Assembly (NCBI GenBank): GCA_029948255.1
Contig: JALIZF010001820.1
Location: forward strand, 186,001-250,000
Length of the DNA stretch: 64,000 nt
Direction of reading: 5' to 3'
Source: Telmatactis stephensoni
Taxonomy: Eukaryota > Cnidaria > Anthozoa > Actiniaria > Isophelliidae
Shown: positions 45,151-58,340 of the stretch, piece after piece
Position numbering within the stretch: the first letter of the stretch is position 1
Layout: each line of letters opens with the position of its first letter
Translations under genes and position numbers: made by a program
Notes under the pieces: model-generated
The model's input: only the letters and a program-made list of their open reading frames with translations
Databases searched by the model: none
Told to the model about the DNA's origin: nothing

Positions 45151-46602
45151 ATGGATCGGCATCGGCGAAGAAAAAGACTGAAAAAGAAAGAGGATGGATG
45201 TGTGTCTGCTGTGAGCGACTTTATAACAGATGTATTGGAAGCATTTTTCTACTGGTAAGTAGATTATATTTTGTACAGCAAATTAAAGGAAGACAGAACT
45301 CTAAAATAACAGCAAACTTTTATATGATTATTTACACTTTCGTTGTAACCCGATTTCGACAAATTTTCTCTATTAATGCGGCGCTATCATCATCATCATT
45401 AAGGAGCAAGGATGGCACAGTTGGTTAGTGCGCGGCCTTCGGTGCGAGAGGTCCCTAGTTCGATCCCCAGTGACTTCAAATCCTTGTTTAAACTTCTTTC
45501 CTTTCCGTGTAGCTTTAATTAGCTTTAAATACCCTTAAAACGTAGCACTGATGGATAGAGGGGATAGAGGGCGCACCTTCGAACGCTTGATACATGAGCC
45601 TTTGGCTCGGGAGACTGGGCAACCACTCCCCGCGGACTTCGAAGTAAAATAAATTACCTTTACCTTTATCATATAGTTTCCCTCGTGGTGCGAGATCGGC
45701 CTTGGGGCGCGAATTCCCTTCCAAAGCGTTGTTCCAGTAAAGTCTCTACTATCCATCATTGTCCTTCTGGCCTGCTGCCTGTCAACCCCAGTAGCTAGCT
45801 TCTCCACTCTCGTCCAGGTCTTTGACATTTTCCATTTCTTCTATCTTAAGATCGAATGGTTGATATTAAAAGAGAAGATTAACTTTGTTATTAAGGTTCG
45901 ATTGTACTGATATCGTTTAATGAATGACTGCATGGACATATAACCTTTCTTCTGTTCTGTCATGTTTCTCCAATTGACCCTAAAAGGCGGAGTTATGCTA
46001 CGTAACTTACATTTGAGTCGGAGCCCCTAAAAGGAACACACAGGAAATATTTTCAACCAACGCCGATTACCCCTGCCACTTGGACACTCCGGGGGAGAGT
46101 GGGAGTTCACGGTACTCAAAATACTTGTTTTATTCAAATCAGGCTCGGATTAAAAGTTGGAAGACATCCTTTCAAGACAATCATAATTATGCTCATTTTC
46201 TCTGGCGCTTGTATGGTTGGTCTATTGAAGTTTCATGAAGAAACTAGTGGCGGAAATCTCTGGGTCCCTCCAGACTCACTCGCTAAAAAGCATAAGTCAT
46301 GGGTGACCAGAACGTTTCCATCTAAGTTTGAGTATACATCTATAATTTTGACTGCAAGTGATGTGCTGACTCCAGAAGTTCTTAAACAGGTAGTTTTTTC
46401 TTTTTTGTGTGTGTGAAACATAACTTAATAAAAGAAAGGGGCTCAATGGAAAAGGGAAGGAGGGAGGGAGGGAGGCCTAGGAGGAAGAAGACAGGAAGGA
46501 GGAAGGGGAAGAGGGAAGGGGAAGAAGGAAGGAGGGAAAGGAAGGAAGGATGGGTGGAAAGAAGGAAGGAAGGATGGATAGAAGGCAGGAAGGATGGATA
46601 GA

Positions 46603-46665
<63 letters not shown>

Positions 46666-49600
46666 CAATTATATTATTTAAACAGTTGATCTCTCATTAA
46701 TTTACTCTCCTTTTTTCTTTTAGCTTCATGAAATTGATACCAAAATAAAACTGCTAAACAATGGAACCGAAAGATCATGGGAGAAATTGTGTTCCAGGTA
46801 ACCATCATTTGATATTCTATTATTGCCTAAACCAGCCACGGCCACTCTTATACATAACTTTAGGTATAATTATAATTCCCGCAATTTTCAACAATCTTCC
46901 TTAAGCCCGCCGCACACGTTGAGAAACTGCGTGAGGAAACTGCCAGCAAGGCACTTAGCTCAGACGATTTCTCGCCGCAGACGTTGCATCTTTGGCTACG
47001 CGAGGCCAAAAATAGAACAGGTAAAAGAGCACACGATGAGAAAAGTGCCTCGCGTACGTGGCAGTTTCCTCACACAGTTTCTCAACGTGTGCAGCGGGCT
47101 TAAGAAACGGAGGTATTCATCTACCATGATGGATCCTCATGTTAAGGAAAAAATGTCTGGTATTTTCTCTCAGGTTTCACTCGTTAACATTTCAATTTTT
47201 CTTTTTCTAAATAGGATTGGTCCAGTTTGCTTTTCTTCCAGTTTACTTGAACTGTGGTCATATAATCCAACTGTCATCCACAAACTTACAAAATCTGACA
47301 TTTTACAAAAGGTTAACGAGCAAGGACTTAGAAGGTATTTCAAATCCATATTTTATGAAGCCATAACACTCTATCAAAATCTCGCAATCTGATTGGTTCA
47401 ATCAAAAGCTAGAGCGCAGTTGGCACAGTCCTATCCGTTACACCCGAAAGGAAGCGTGGGTAAACATTTCTAACGCTATAAAATCACACAAATATCCACA
47501 CCATAATTCAACTTCAGCTTGCCATGACCTAATATATCAAAGAGCTTCATTTGCTGATTCTAAAATCAAGACCAATGCGAAAAAGAGAGGAAAATTTTGC
47601 AACTACACATGCTCTCTTTCGGTCTACTTGCGTAGGCTTGCGACGTCTCATACGACAACCTTTTTGAAATAGGTTCTGCTTCGAAGGCTCAAAGCTCGAA
47701 AATTTCTAGTGATATTTAACACAAAGGAAGAGCGTTAGATGGTCGCGTTGCCATAGCAACGAGTTAAAAATAACTCATTAGTATTCTAAAAATAGCATTA
47801 TCATCTACTTTTCGAATTCCCTTTGTCCCTTTCAGTATATATTCATTTTAAAAGACAATTTTTTAATCGTTTTTGTTATATTTTCAGTCCTGTAACCGGA
47901 GGAAAAGTTTCACTGTCTTCATTGCTAGGAGAAATTACTCGTTCACCAGCAAATAATAATATCACTGAAGCCCGTGCTGTCAGAATTGCCTATGCAATAA
48001 AACCTAATGATGAGGTGAAATTTTATGTAATGAACTATAAGAATATGTGCTTTCATGGTTTCTTCATGGGCCCAGTTTTTCGACAAACGATTAGCGTTAA
48101 CCCAGGATTAAATCTAAAGAAAATCATTCATTTTAGCTCAGGATTAGCGTTAATCGCCCTTTGAACAACCGGGCCCAGGGTAACAACCTTGAATGCCGTG
48201 TTACCAGACTAATGATATTGTTATTGATATATGTATATAGTTACAAGATCAAACACAAGGTATTAATTGGGAAGAGGACGTCGTTAAACTTCTGGCTGAC
48301 TGGAAACTTCCTAGTTCTTTTTCTGGCTTTTACTATTTCAACAGATACAGGTTGGTTGGGATTCTGTGTTTCGTGTTTCAGTTGTAATTCAGTCGATTCG
48401 AATAACATATGCACGGCACAACACAGGGGGAGATGAATGCAGGTGCCCCCCCATCCCCCAAACAAGCTATGAAAACGGACACCCTGAAACTCTCTCAGCC
48501 GCGTATAGTCAACCGTCATTTAATATCCGTAATAACTGCAGTCCGTTTTTGATACATTTCTTTGTATTCTCGGCCGGTCATCCGAAATAGTGGGGGTATC
48601 TGCAAGGCGAGAGTTGACTGTATACCTTATTAACTGATTTCGTATAAAGGAAATATAACTGCTTGCGTCGATCCTTACGTTTAGTCTTGCCAGCATGAGA
48701 GTGACGAGACTAAACACAGTTGGGTAGCAGTTTTAGACAAACGCGGGCTTATCTTGTTTTTTTTTTCTCTCCATAATGTTGCAGTTATAGAAAAGACGAA
48801 AGTGGTGCCATTCAAGGCGACCTTATGCTCTTAGCTATTGGTATCGGATTGCTTGTACTCTATGTCTCGCTGATGTTAGGAAATATTACAAGGTTAAGGC
48901 TTAAGGTTTGTTGAATTTTTTAGCTGTAACGATGCATGTATGCTTGGGATAGGAGAGAAGAATTATTGTTTGAAATATGGGAATTACCTCCAACAGACGA
49001 AATGTATCACGCATGCGCGACTTACGAAACCATCCCAATGAAAACAATCAGCCGTGTACCTCGCCGGCGAAAACCAAGCCAAAGAACCAAAGTCTTCGCA
49101 AATCCGTTTGGAAATTGAAGATAAATAGTATCATAGTATAAATAACTTTCCTATTTGCACGAGAGAGATATGATGAGATATGATGTGGAAACATCTAATC
49201 ATAAAAATTTAAGACCATTGTTTGGGATTCCTGTGGTCAAGACGCGGACGCGCGAAAATTCGTACATGCGTAGCCTTTTTGTCGCGGTGTCCTTCCAACA
49301 AGGAAATATTGAAATGATCGTTCATCTTCTGACAAAGATACGTTGATGGTCAACCTGTCTCGGGCCAACCTCTTCTTTTCCTTTCTCTTAATTGACCGTC
49401 CGAGGAGGACTAGTTCCAGGGGAGCAGAGGAAGCCATTATAGATTAGCAAAGCCCAAATAAAGAGAAAAAAAGAGAGGTGGAGTATGCGTCCAAGGGCGA
49501 TGCCAAGCCGTCAAATTTTCCACTTGTTTCAGTGTACTGAAATTGAAAGTTGTGCGTCAAATTTTATGAAAAATAATGATCAATTTTGAAATTTCTTTAG

Positions 49601-52600
49601 GTGTGGCTGTCAATAATGGGTGTGATAAGTGTAGGATTGGCAATCGGTGTGACATTTGGATTGTCGAGTGCTTTTGGAGAAAGTTATGGCCCTATTCATT
49701 CTACGCTCCCATTTTTACTTCTCGGTAAGGTTATAGAAAAAATGATTGAAGCCCACCAAAAAGTGTCTGATCTTGATCTGTTCAGCACTGATTACAATCG
49801 AAAGTAATTTCATTTTCCATCGATCTTTTTTTTTAGGTATTGGTGTTGACGACATGTTTGTCATCGTACAAGCTTGGAGTAACTTGAAACTTGACAGTCA
49901 TAAGACTTTGCCAGTGGAAGAGCGCCTTGCTCTCGCTCTAAAACATGCCGTAAGTTGACTCACGGCTTTTGGTTGGTAACAAGAGTTATTTTTAAATGAA
50001 TGAATGGACAAAGAAACGAACGAACGGATAAATGGATGAACGAAGAAACGAACGAATGAACGAATAAATAAAATGAAAAACGAACGCACGCACGCACGTA
50101 CTCACGGACGAACGGGCAGTCGGACGAACAAACGAACAAACGAATGAATGAATAAATGACCAAACGAAACAATGAAATAATCGGTATGATCAGCTTGATA
50201 ATAATCTGATTAGCTCGATATGTACTTTTTTGTAGGGCTGTTCCATCACTATCACATCCCTTACAGACTTTTTAGCCTTCATAATAGGAGCAACCACGGT
50301 ACGTTATCATGATTGCATACTCAATTTTCCCTAGAAAACCTCCATCAGTGAAACCCGTCCACAATATCATATTTTCGCAAAGTCATATTTTCCTTGTTTT
50401 TTTTTTAACGGAAAGAGTCTTCCTTCGCTGAAGTCATTCTGCGTTTTCGCTAGTCTTGGTAAGTGTAGTCCACTTATAAAGTAATTATTACACAGAATTT
50501 TGTGACAAAGAGAATGAGCTTTGAGCGCCCTTCTCTGTCACCTCCTACACTTGTTTGTCTTGTTTCGACTTCTCTCTAGTCTCCATGTAGCTTAGCTTTG
50601 TAGCTTTATCTTGAAATACCTGTGTAAAAAGCTTAAACTCGGCCTTTAATTTTAGGAGTCCTGGCCGACTTTTTCATTCAATCCACATTTTTCGCCGCCT
50701 GTCTTGCTATTGATGCCAAAAGGTAATTTCTTGATTTTCTGAAAAACTACTTATTAGTATTGAGACAGAACACCCATGGAAGCAGGGAATAGATATTTAA
50801 TATCATCCTTTGTGGCTCGTTCATTTTTTTCCTCTTTTCTTCTTTGCTTCCTTCCTTTCTTTCCAGGGGTGTAGGCAGAAATGTTTTATAGCAACATGCC
50901 ATTCCGCGGACTGTTCTATTCTTCTTCTACCCTGTTGTTTCCATTCCACCCTCGTACGTAAAGTAGGAAGACTAATCTGGGGCTAGAGGAACGCCCGATT
51001 CATAAATATTTTTTCTTATCTTCATTTGTAGACAAGACAGCAACAGGGACAGCTGTTGTTGTTGCATCAAACTCCCACTGGACTACACAGAGTCACAGTG
51101 CGGCAGACGAGATAGAATCAAAGAATTCTTTGGCTTCATTTACGCCAAGGTCGTCCTGTCCTTACCTGGAAAGGTAATCCACGTAATCAATTACATTACG
51201 TTTTGTTTGATGAAAGTGATCAAGTGCAATGAAAGTGCTTAGATGGGAGTATTACCATCAAAATTGATGGTCAGTTGCACTAGAATGGACGTATTAAAAC
51301 GATGAAATAGTCACTATTTCACGCGTAAAAGTGCATTTTCCATTTCTTTCCTGCATTCGTAGGTTGTTATCAGAAGCCGAGAATGAATTTTTTTCTTCAG
51401 ATTATAGTTATGGTGCTTACTGGTGCTCTGTTTGGATTCAATCTATACGGGACTTTGCATTTACGTCAGTATTTTGATGAGAATTGGTACTATCCTCCAG
51501 AAACTATGTCACATAGATATCTTATAGAAAATGATAGGGTGAGTACACGTTTATATACGGTAAAGGAAGGCTGAACCCTAAAGATAACCCAAGACCTTTT
51601 ACACTTTGCAGGGACCACGGAGACGGTGTGTGTTGGGGGGGGGGGGGGGGGGGGAGGGGGGGGAAGGCTGGGAAGAGAGGCTATAGCCACCCACTTTCTG
51701 TGCTATCTAGTCAAATGTTGGACTAGCCGGGTAGTCTACTTTCTTTTCAAACGTGGTCCCTGTTTTGGTAGCAATGATATCTGCAAGAATGCATATTTGT
51801 ATTTTTGGGGAAAATGATTGAAGTTTTTGATGGCATAAATATTAAGTGATCATGATTTTCCCTTTTTTTTTATTGCAGTATTTTCCTAGTACGGCTGGCC
51901 AACCAGGGGCCATATACACAGGTAGGCTTCATTTGCGTATATCTTTTTGAAAGGATAAAACTCACAGTAATAGGTTGACATAGCCTTGGATGAGTGTTGT
52001 GTTATTTCTCTTTGTACATTAATCATTAGCAACTGATTTTGCCCACGTTGAACGGCTTGGTTTGCCTTAGGAAGCGTCAGACTTTGGAAATCGCTGTTCC
52101 ACTAAGCATGCGAAGTTCTTCTTGTTTTGGCTGTTATTATACTTGTCTATTTTTGTTCTTGGACTGGCAGGCGTTTATTTTACAAGAAATGTATTACTTT
52201 TCATGCTCGCACTTAATCCTTAAGCTTTGCTAAGCTTTGCCTGGTTTATTTTAAGACACTGAAAATTGTCAGTTTTTGCGGTGCAAAAGTCCCCGTGTCG
52301 CGCCCTGTGACGCCATGTCGTGTCCCAGCGTTTTAATTGGTCATTGTTGACGAAGATTCATCATACAATCAAAATGATGACACAAAGCTGCGGACTTCTT
52401 ATTTCATAGTGATACTTCACTTAAACTGTAAAGCGCAACCTTAAAAGATATCAAATGCACAGCGCGAAAACTACTCTTCGTATTCTTCTTTTATCAGGAA
52501 AGCTTAATTACTTCCAGGATCAAATCAAGCTCCACAATATGTATGAATTGGTACAAAAAGATCAGTACGTGGTTGACACGTCCATCGTTAGTTGGTACGA

Positions 52601-55600
52601 AGAATACGTAACTTGGGCTAAACGCAGCAAACCTTCTTTATATTTTGATGGTAGGTGTGCCACAGAGGTACACTCTTGGGAACTGTATATTTTTCTGCAC
52701 TCTTTAACGTTATCATCAAAATATACAAATTTTAGTTCATTTGTAAATTTTTGATGACTGGTCGTTCACAAGCTTTGTTCATGATGACCGATTTGATTTT
52801 ATCAGTTTCAGGATCAACACCTAGAATCAATAATGAATCCCTGTTCTATTCATGGCTGGACGAGTATCTTAAAGGAGCAGGAAAACCGTTTACCAGTGAC
52901 GTGGTGTTTTCAAATACTTCAGCAAAAATAATTTTGGTATGTGAATAATGAAAGTTTGCAAAAATAACGGACTGCGCCATTTGGGCAATGGATCTGGACA
53001 ACCCGTAGAAACCGACGTATCTTCATTTAATTTGAACACGCAAACGTTTTTATACATTTATAACCAGTAACATACCCTGCATCGCTCAGAATTATTGCAA
53101 GGAAACGATTACAGCAAAGCTTCTCGGCGTTGCGCCGTGACACAACTGTAATGACAAGTGCAACTTAATGTTTTGCAGCGCCATTGCGAGAAAAGTTGCA
53201 GAAAACATTGCACCGTTTAATAGCACCTTTGATATCTGGCGATTCGTTTACTCACAGGCTTCTCGTATCAACTTTAAACACAAAGACATGGACTCAGCTC
53301 AGACCGCGATCAAGGCTATGAATAAAATGAGAGAGGAAATCAAAAACGTTTACTCGGATAACATGTTGGTGTTTGCACATGGAAACCGATTCATTAGATG
53401 GGAAGCTTACCAAGTGAGTTTTCAAGTGTTCCATATTTCAATTCTCTTAGTCTCTTGGGTCTTTTTGCATGTACTATCGTTGTATATCCCAGGCAATTCG
53501 TCATTTCCTTCGGAAAGTTCTAGGGAAAGTTCCTTTGGAAAGTTCCTTTGGGTGTTTTCCTAGAAAAAGAAGTGGCCCTCAAATAAACCTTGAGGTACAC
53601 CACATGTATAAGTCATACATGCTTTCCTTCAACGTGTCGTCAGTCTTTTACTACAATGCAATAATTTATTTGCTATCTAAATTGCAGTACATGCCTAGAA
53701 GAGAAGTGGCCCTAAAATAAGCCCTGTGGTACACCACATGTACAAGATATAAGCCAGTCATATACATGCTTTTATCCAACATTCCGTCACTTGATACAAT
53801 AATTTATTCATCTAAATTTTGCTTGCCTAATAGAGAAGTGGCCCTAATCATAAAAACGTCTTGTGGTAATAAGCATGCGTTGTTGTCGTTAAGATGAATC
53901 GTTGCACGGATTTGTAGCTTGATCAAAAATGTCTGTTAATCTGAAATGTTAAATTACGACTGATTCGTTGATTCTCTATTTGTAGATTATCCAAGAGGAA
54001 TTTTATCGTAACATCGGTCTAGCACTGGGAGCAGTATTCCTTATTACTGTCATCGTTATCACAAACTTGTGGGCATCATTAATGGTCTTAACCTGCATTG
54101 CGCTCACTCTTGTAAGTATCCATGGTAACACCTGAATCTGCGTATCCTTGGTAATATTCATATTGGCCATGGCAACGATTGCATTTGCAACTATAGCAAC
54201 GATTGACAACAATCCTTGGCAAATTTGCTAGGCAATGGATGACCAAATTATAGGTCTAGACCTGCATACGCAGAGTGCTGGTACATTTTCGTAGTAAGGT
54301 TGCATGGTGTTGGGAGTAGTAGGAGGTTGCAAGAAATTAAAGTGTTGTTGAGTAGGTTGTTGAGTTTGCTGTCCTCGTTACAGTAGATTGTTCTCGGTAG
54401 ACTTTCAAGAGGTTGTTGTTAGGTTGTCGGCAGGCTGTCGCTGTCCATAGGTTATTTTTGGGTTGGCGGCCGAGTATATACCAAACCGACAAACCACCGA
54501 CGCATGTTGGTGAATCATTGTCTAGCTATTAAATCCATTATCATTTACTTCCAGGTCAACGTGGGTGGAACGATGTACTACTGGGGTCTCACTATTGAAT
54601 TAGTTACAGCTATTTTGTTGGTAGTGGGTATTGGTTTAGCCGTTGACTACTCAACTCATATTGCACATGCCTTTATGATCAGAACTGGCAGAAAACAAGG
54701 TAAAATCTCTAAGACACTGAACATACAAACAAACAAACAAACAAACAAACAACAAACAAACAAACAAGCAAACAAGCAAACAAGCAAACAAGCAAACAAG
54801 CAAACAAACAGACAGACAAACAGACAGACAGATAGATAGACAGACAAGCAAGCAAGCAAGCAAGCAAACAAACAAACAAACAGTAAAACAAGTAAAAATA
54901 AATACCTAGCGATTCTGTAGTAGGAAAATTATACAAATGGCAGCAAAAACGAGGCGATTGCATTAACAAGGGCGTAATGGAGTGTTAGAGGTTGCAGTAC
55001 ACTGTAGCTAGTAGAGACCTTAAGATTGACGTTTACGGCAAACGGTAACCGTACGCGTCAAAAAGGCAAACTTTAGCCATTTGTCCTCAGCCGCGTTTGT
55101 ACACTGAAGTTAAGATACTTGTATTTTCTGTTATTAAGAGATTTGTTCTGTATTTGCTTGTTGGATTGATTTAAGGGTTAGAGTAAAATATAACATCAAA
55201 ATCAAAGTCAATTTTTGCCGTTTGTCGTTAGCGGTTTGCCATAAACATCGATCTTAAGGTCTCTAATAAGGTACTGTAATACAGGGAACAAAATCCTGCA
55301 AGTTGCAGCACAAATTACTGAAACGTTCTGTCCATTTCCTATGTAGGAAATATGTAGAAAATAATTAGGACATACGTAGGAAATTGCAGTTTCCTACATA
55401 TATTTTCTTTCATAGGAAATTGACAAAAATTTCCAGTGAATGTTGCTTGTTTTACCATTATCTGATCATTATCGCAGAGAAAATTCTCTTTGCTGTGTTC
55501 TTTGCAACATATATAAGAATCATTGCCTGCGCGAAGAGGTAATACTAGTACCAAAGGTACGTTTTCAACTACTTGTAACCCATCTAAACAATAGCTAATG

Positions 55601-57579
55601 TGTAGTTATGCATGTTTTCAGATCGTGCGCGTAAGACTCTTCGTGATATGGGACCAGCTGTTTGGAATGGTGGCTTAAGTACATTTCTAGCTATTGTTGT
55701 ACTTGCAGGATCAAGTTCATACGCGTCTAAAGCGTTCTTTAAAGTGAGTATTTGTATAAATCGTTCTCTAAAGTCAGTATTTGTAAAGCAGTACTTACTT
55801 ACAGTGAGTTAGCAAATATCCCCCTTTCCTTGAGCGCCCGATACTCAGGGTAGTGATTAGTTTGATCCGTCTGCCTTTGCTCGAAAATGTGTATCAAAAG
55901 GGTCCTTGATCTCATCAGTCAGAGTTCCATTCCTTAGATATTTCGATCTCTATAAGGAGCTCCAAGACAACCAAATCATGGGGAGACTACACACGAGGAA
56001 CAAAAACGAGTGTATATTACTTTAGATTGCACTAAGCCATCCTTTTTCCAAATATATTGCATTTAGATAGTGTTTTGGTTAATTGTGTTGGTTGTGCATT
56101 TTCCCAAGGTGTTCTTTTCAGTGGTATTATTTGGTCTGTTCCATGGTCTGGCGTACCTACCAGTATTACTGAGTGTTATAGGACCAGCTCCTCACGAGTC
56201 AGCCAGAAATCACAGATCTCAAATGCCGCGTCTCTCACGTCGCTCTCGGTCACGTCGCTCTCGCACTCATGTCTCTCCTGTAGTCAGCACCAAAGATAAT
56301 GCTGGATTCGAAATGCCTAAAATTGACAAGAATACGGACCAAAATACTTACCAACCAAATGGAACAACGCCAAGTTATGTTATCCACGTCGCCAGCACCA
56401 ATAATAAGGATGGATTCGAAATGAACGATAATTCCGAGAATACGGGCCAAAATTCGCACCAGCCAAGTGGAACAACGCCAATACTAGGCCGTGATCACAA
56501 GTCTAAAAAACCAAAACCACGTACCTTGTCATGTGCCGATCCTGAAGAAGATTTCGATAAGACAGGCCAAAATAACCACCAATCAGATGGAACAACGCCA
56601 AGCTATGTTATTCCTCCCCCTGATTATGAAGGTGAGACAATTGCTGCCATACGTCAGCCAACCTCCTCCCCCCGGCTTATCGGATGACGGTCATGACGCC
56701 CCATTGTACGTACTGTCATGACGCCCCCAAACCTGCGATGACGCCTTAAAGTATGTTTACTATGTCTTATTTCTAAGTTTACAGGAAGAAGAACTCTCAA
56801 CGAATACTTATTGTTAAAATTCCGTTTATAGAAACTTGCGCCAAATAACGTCAGTGAAGTTCGATTTCGTTACATGCATACAACTGAATACAACTCAACA
56901 TCTGAAAAGTATCACAACTCCAAACTTTATAGTTTGATCAAAATCAAAGAAATTCACACAAGCACTTCTGAAGAGTTCTTTACTCAAATAAACTGTAAAA
57001 CAATCACGAAACTAAGACCTCAATTCGATCATAAATCCAAGAAATTCATTAGGAATTCTTATTATACTCTTTACTCATAAAAACTTAGAAATGACTATAA
57101 CAACTGAAATATTTCAGAAGAATTTTCAGATCGTTTGGTGGGTGACTTAACTACTTACTGTTTATCAAATTCGTTTTCGATTTCGATATTAAGCCTTATT
57201 ATTAGTCCTTCCTAAGACATTTTTACTCCTGTTAACTTAGAAAATAAGATGTATGAGGCGTACGCATTATGACTATACACTGGGGCGTCATGACGGATTT
57301 GACAGGGGGCGTCATGACAATGGAGCGTCATGAACGCGTACCGGCTTATCTGTGTGACCATGCCTTTGTGACGTCAAAACGTGGTGACAACAATTAACAA
57401 CAACGACAACAAAATAGAATACATAGCGTATTTACAGCTGAACTACTAGATCGCATTAACAGTACTTATTGGTGCTTGCTATCAGCAAGAATTAAGCGTG
57501 TATTGATAATTATCATCTATTTGATTATTTCACAGAAGTGTCCATTGAAGACATTTTGAAGAAGTCACAAAGTTTATAG
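45151..57579 (+). CDS. PTCHD3: Patched-domain (PTCHD3-like) protein, tandem copy 2, intact
   Basis: Same family and domain order as copy 1: TM1, ectodomain 1, sterol-sensing block with GIGVDD, DSCCCC linker, ectodomain 2, and TM8-12 with GLAVDY. Exons: 45151-45254, 46143-46389, 46724-46797, 47215-47334, 47888-48014, 48241-48350, 48785-48905, 49601-49724, 49837-49949, 50236-50298, 50416-50458, 50656-50722, 51032-51173, 51401-51538, 51879-51921, 52498-52650, 52812-52936, 53258-53413, 53986-54111, 54555-54699, 55622-55743, 56109-56631 and 57536-57579. The sum is 3030 nt, giving 1009 aa with no break. Start: ATGGATCGG with a basic N-terminus (RHRRRKRLKKK), shared with copy 3 but not copy 1. The exon 22 tail is 249 nt longer than in copy 1, carries internal repeats and an Arg/Ser stretch (RSRSRRSRTH), and ends in PPPDY plus the last exon. 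Confidence 0.93.
45400..45672 (+). mobile_element. tRNA-derived SINE in intron 1 of copy 2
   Basis: The tRNA-like head has a strong A box (tggcacagttggttagtgcg) and B box (agttcgatccccag) at normal spacing. It is followed by a non-tRNA body (cgcacctt...cccgcggacttcgaag) and a simple tail (attacctttacctttatc). The head lacks a full acceptor-stem match, so it is a SINE rather than a functional tRNA gene. Confidence 0.8.
46440..46672. repeat. GGAAG/GGCA microsatellite in intron 2 of copy 2
   Basis: Purine repeats (ggaaggagggagggagggag) pass into a pure (ggca)n run at about 46604-46667, beginning roughly 50 bp after the exon 2 donor. Confidence 0.9.
46911..47104. repeat. MITE with taagcccgccgcacacgtt ends
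   Basis: taagcccgccgcacacgttg at the left and caacgtgtgcagcgggctta at the right are complements with one mismatch; aggaaactgcca and tggcagtttcct pair inside. A half copy is at 60487. Intron 3 of copy 2. Confidence 0.85.
47425..47674. repeat. Inverted-repeat element, acctatttcaa family (copy 3, left end decayed)
   Basis: ttacacccgaaaggaagcgt, aaaatcacacaaatatccac and ttgcgtaggcttgcgacgtc match the 44407 element in order. The right end tttttgaaataggt is intact. Confidence 0.75.
48067..48178. repeat. Single copy of the 'ttaacccaggattaaatct' inverted-repeat element
   Basis: gggcccagtttttcgacaaa at the left, ccctttgaacaaccgggccc at the right, with cgttaacccaggattaaatc inside. Matches the triple array at 9766-10130. 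Intron 5 of copy 2. Confidence 0.82.
49990..50180. repeat. GAAC/GAAT-rich tetranucleotide tract
   Basis: Imperfect runs of gaacgaacgga, gaatgaacgaat and acgcacgcacg in intron 9 of copy 2. The Phe/Val/Arg-rich frames on the - strand are artefacts. Confidence 0.75.
51630..51668. repeat. Long G run with G-quadruplex potential
   Basis: About 20 consecutive G, then an A and a further G run, in intron 14 of copy 2. A shorter G run occurs at about 63291-63300 in intron 1 of copy 3. Confidence 0.85.
54718..54895. repeat. AAAC/AAGC/AGAC tetranucleotide microsatellite
   Basis: acaaacaaacaaac runs pass into aagcaaac and gacagacaaa blocks immediately after the exon 20 donor of copy 2. Confidence 0.9.
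57536..57579 (+). CDS. PTCHD3: Hidden last exon of PTCHD3-like copy 2
   Basis: Acceptor gattatttcacag, codons EVSIEDILKKSQSL and TAG. It joins the donor atgaag|gtgaga at 56632 in phase. It is the counterpart of 40386-40432 in copy 1. Without splicing, the frame reads through to a different end at 56687. Confidence 0.85.
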
Positions 57580-57859
57580 AAGATCTTCAGACGTCCATGC
57601 AATCGATTAATTATAATTGAATTGTTTCTTCCGCGTAAATTTATTATCAAATGCCGAGCTTTCGCACTACTAGTGCATCTTCACCAAACGACAATGTACG
57701 CAAGAGCTTGCAAAGCACTCTGGGAGTTTGACTCCAGCAAAACTCTAACAACGATTTCTAGTGATTTTGTAACATTTTAATTTTCTTATTCTAAAACACT
57801 TGCATTTTCTGTAAAGAAATGACAAAGGTCGATTTTTGTGATTACTTCAGCGGGAATAA

Positions 57860-58320
57860 AGAAGTGCAAGGACTCAGTTTCCCATCATGCTTTGTCCTAG
57901 AAAATGCTCAAGCCGATTTTTCTCAAACACACTGATATGGCATTATGGCAACTTACTGATCTCCATACATCGCGATTCAAGGCAGTTTGTTCGAAAGTCT
58001 CCAAAGGAATTCTTAAGTTTGTCTTTAGTTCTTGAGTTTGTCTTTATACCTCAGCCAGGGCCTACCTACGTTTCGCTTTCCACTATGAAGCTGGCCATAC
58101 ATTAGGGTCTTAATTGGGTATTCTATTGTCAGCCATTGGGATGACATGGCCAGTCCACCTAAGTTGAGATTGCATTAAAAAGCTTTCAATGCCTCCAATC
58201 TCACATTTCGAAAGTAGGTCAGCATTAGGAAGTCTGTCCTGCAAAGTGTAGCCATAGATAGTCCAAAGGCAACGCTTGTGAAACACATCAAGCTGATTTA
58301 TATGTGTGCGATATGGGGTC
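57860..58320 (-). mobile_element. Relic of a non-LTR retrotransposon (LINE) reverse transcriptase C-terminus
   Basis: On the - strand, roughly 58310 to 58130 reads FHKRCLWTIYGYTLQDRLPN, then LLSKCEIGGIESFLMQ and LRWTGHVIPMADNRIPN. This is the common tail of LINE polymerases (FHQRCLR.I....W.D...N and LRW.GH..RM...R.P). After a stop and frame change it continues as LMYGQLHSGKRNVGRP. A short local duplication (aagacaaact) follows. Fragmentary and inactive. Confidence 0.8.
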
Positions 58321-58340
58321 CATGATTCTCATTATATTAT

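Noticed and set aside
45402..45476. Possible functional tRNA gene
   Set aside because: Internal promoter boxes are good but the acceptor stem does not close, and a SINE-type body and tail follow.
53168..53257. In-frame extension upstream of copy 2 exon 18 (AIARKVAENIAPFNSTFDIW)
   Set aside because: The paralogue's exon starts at the position equivalent to 53258. That start keeps phase 0 with exon 17 and gives equal 156-nt exons; the extension has no acceptor in the correct phase.
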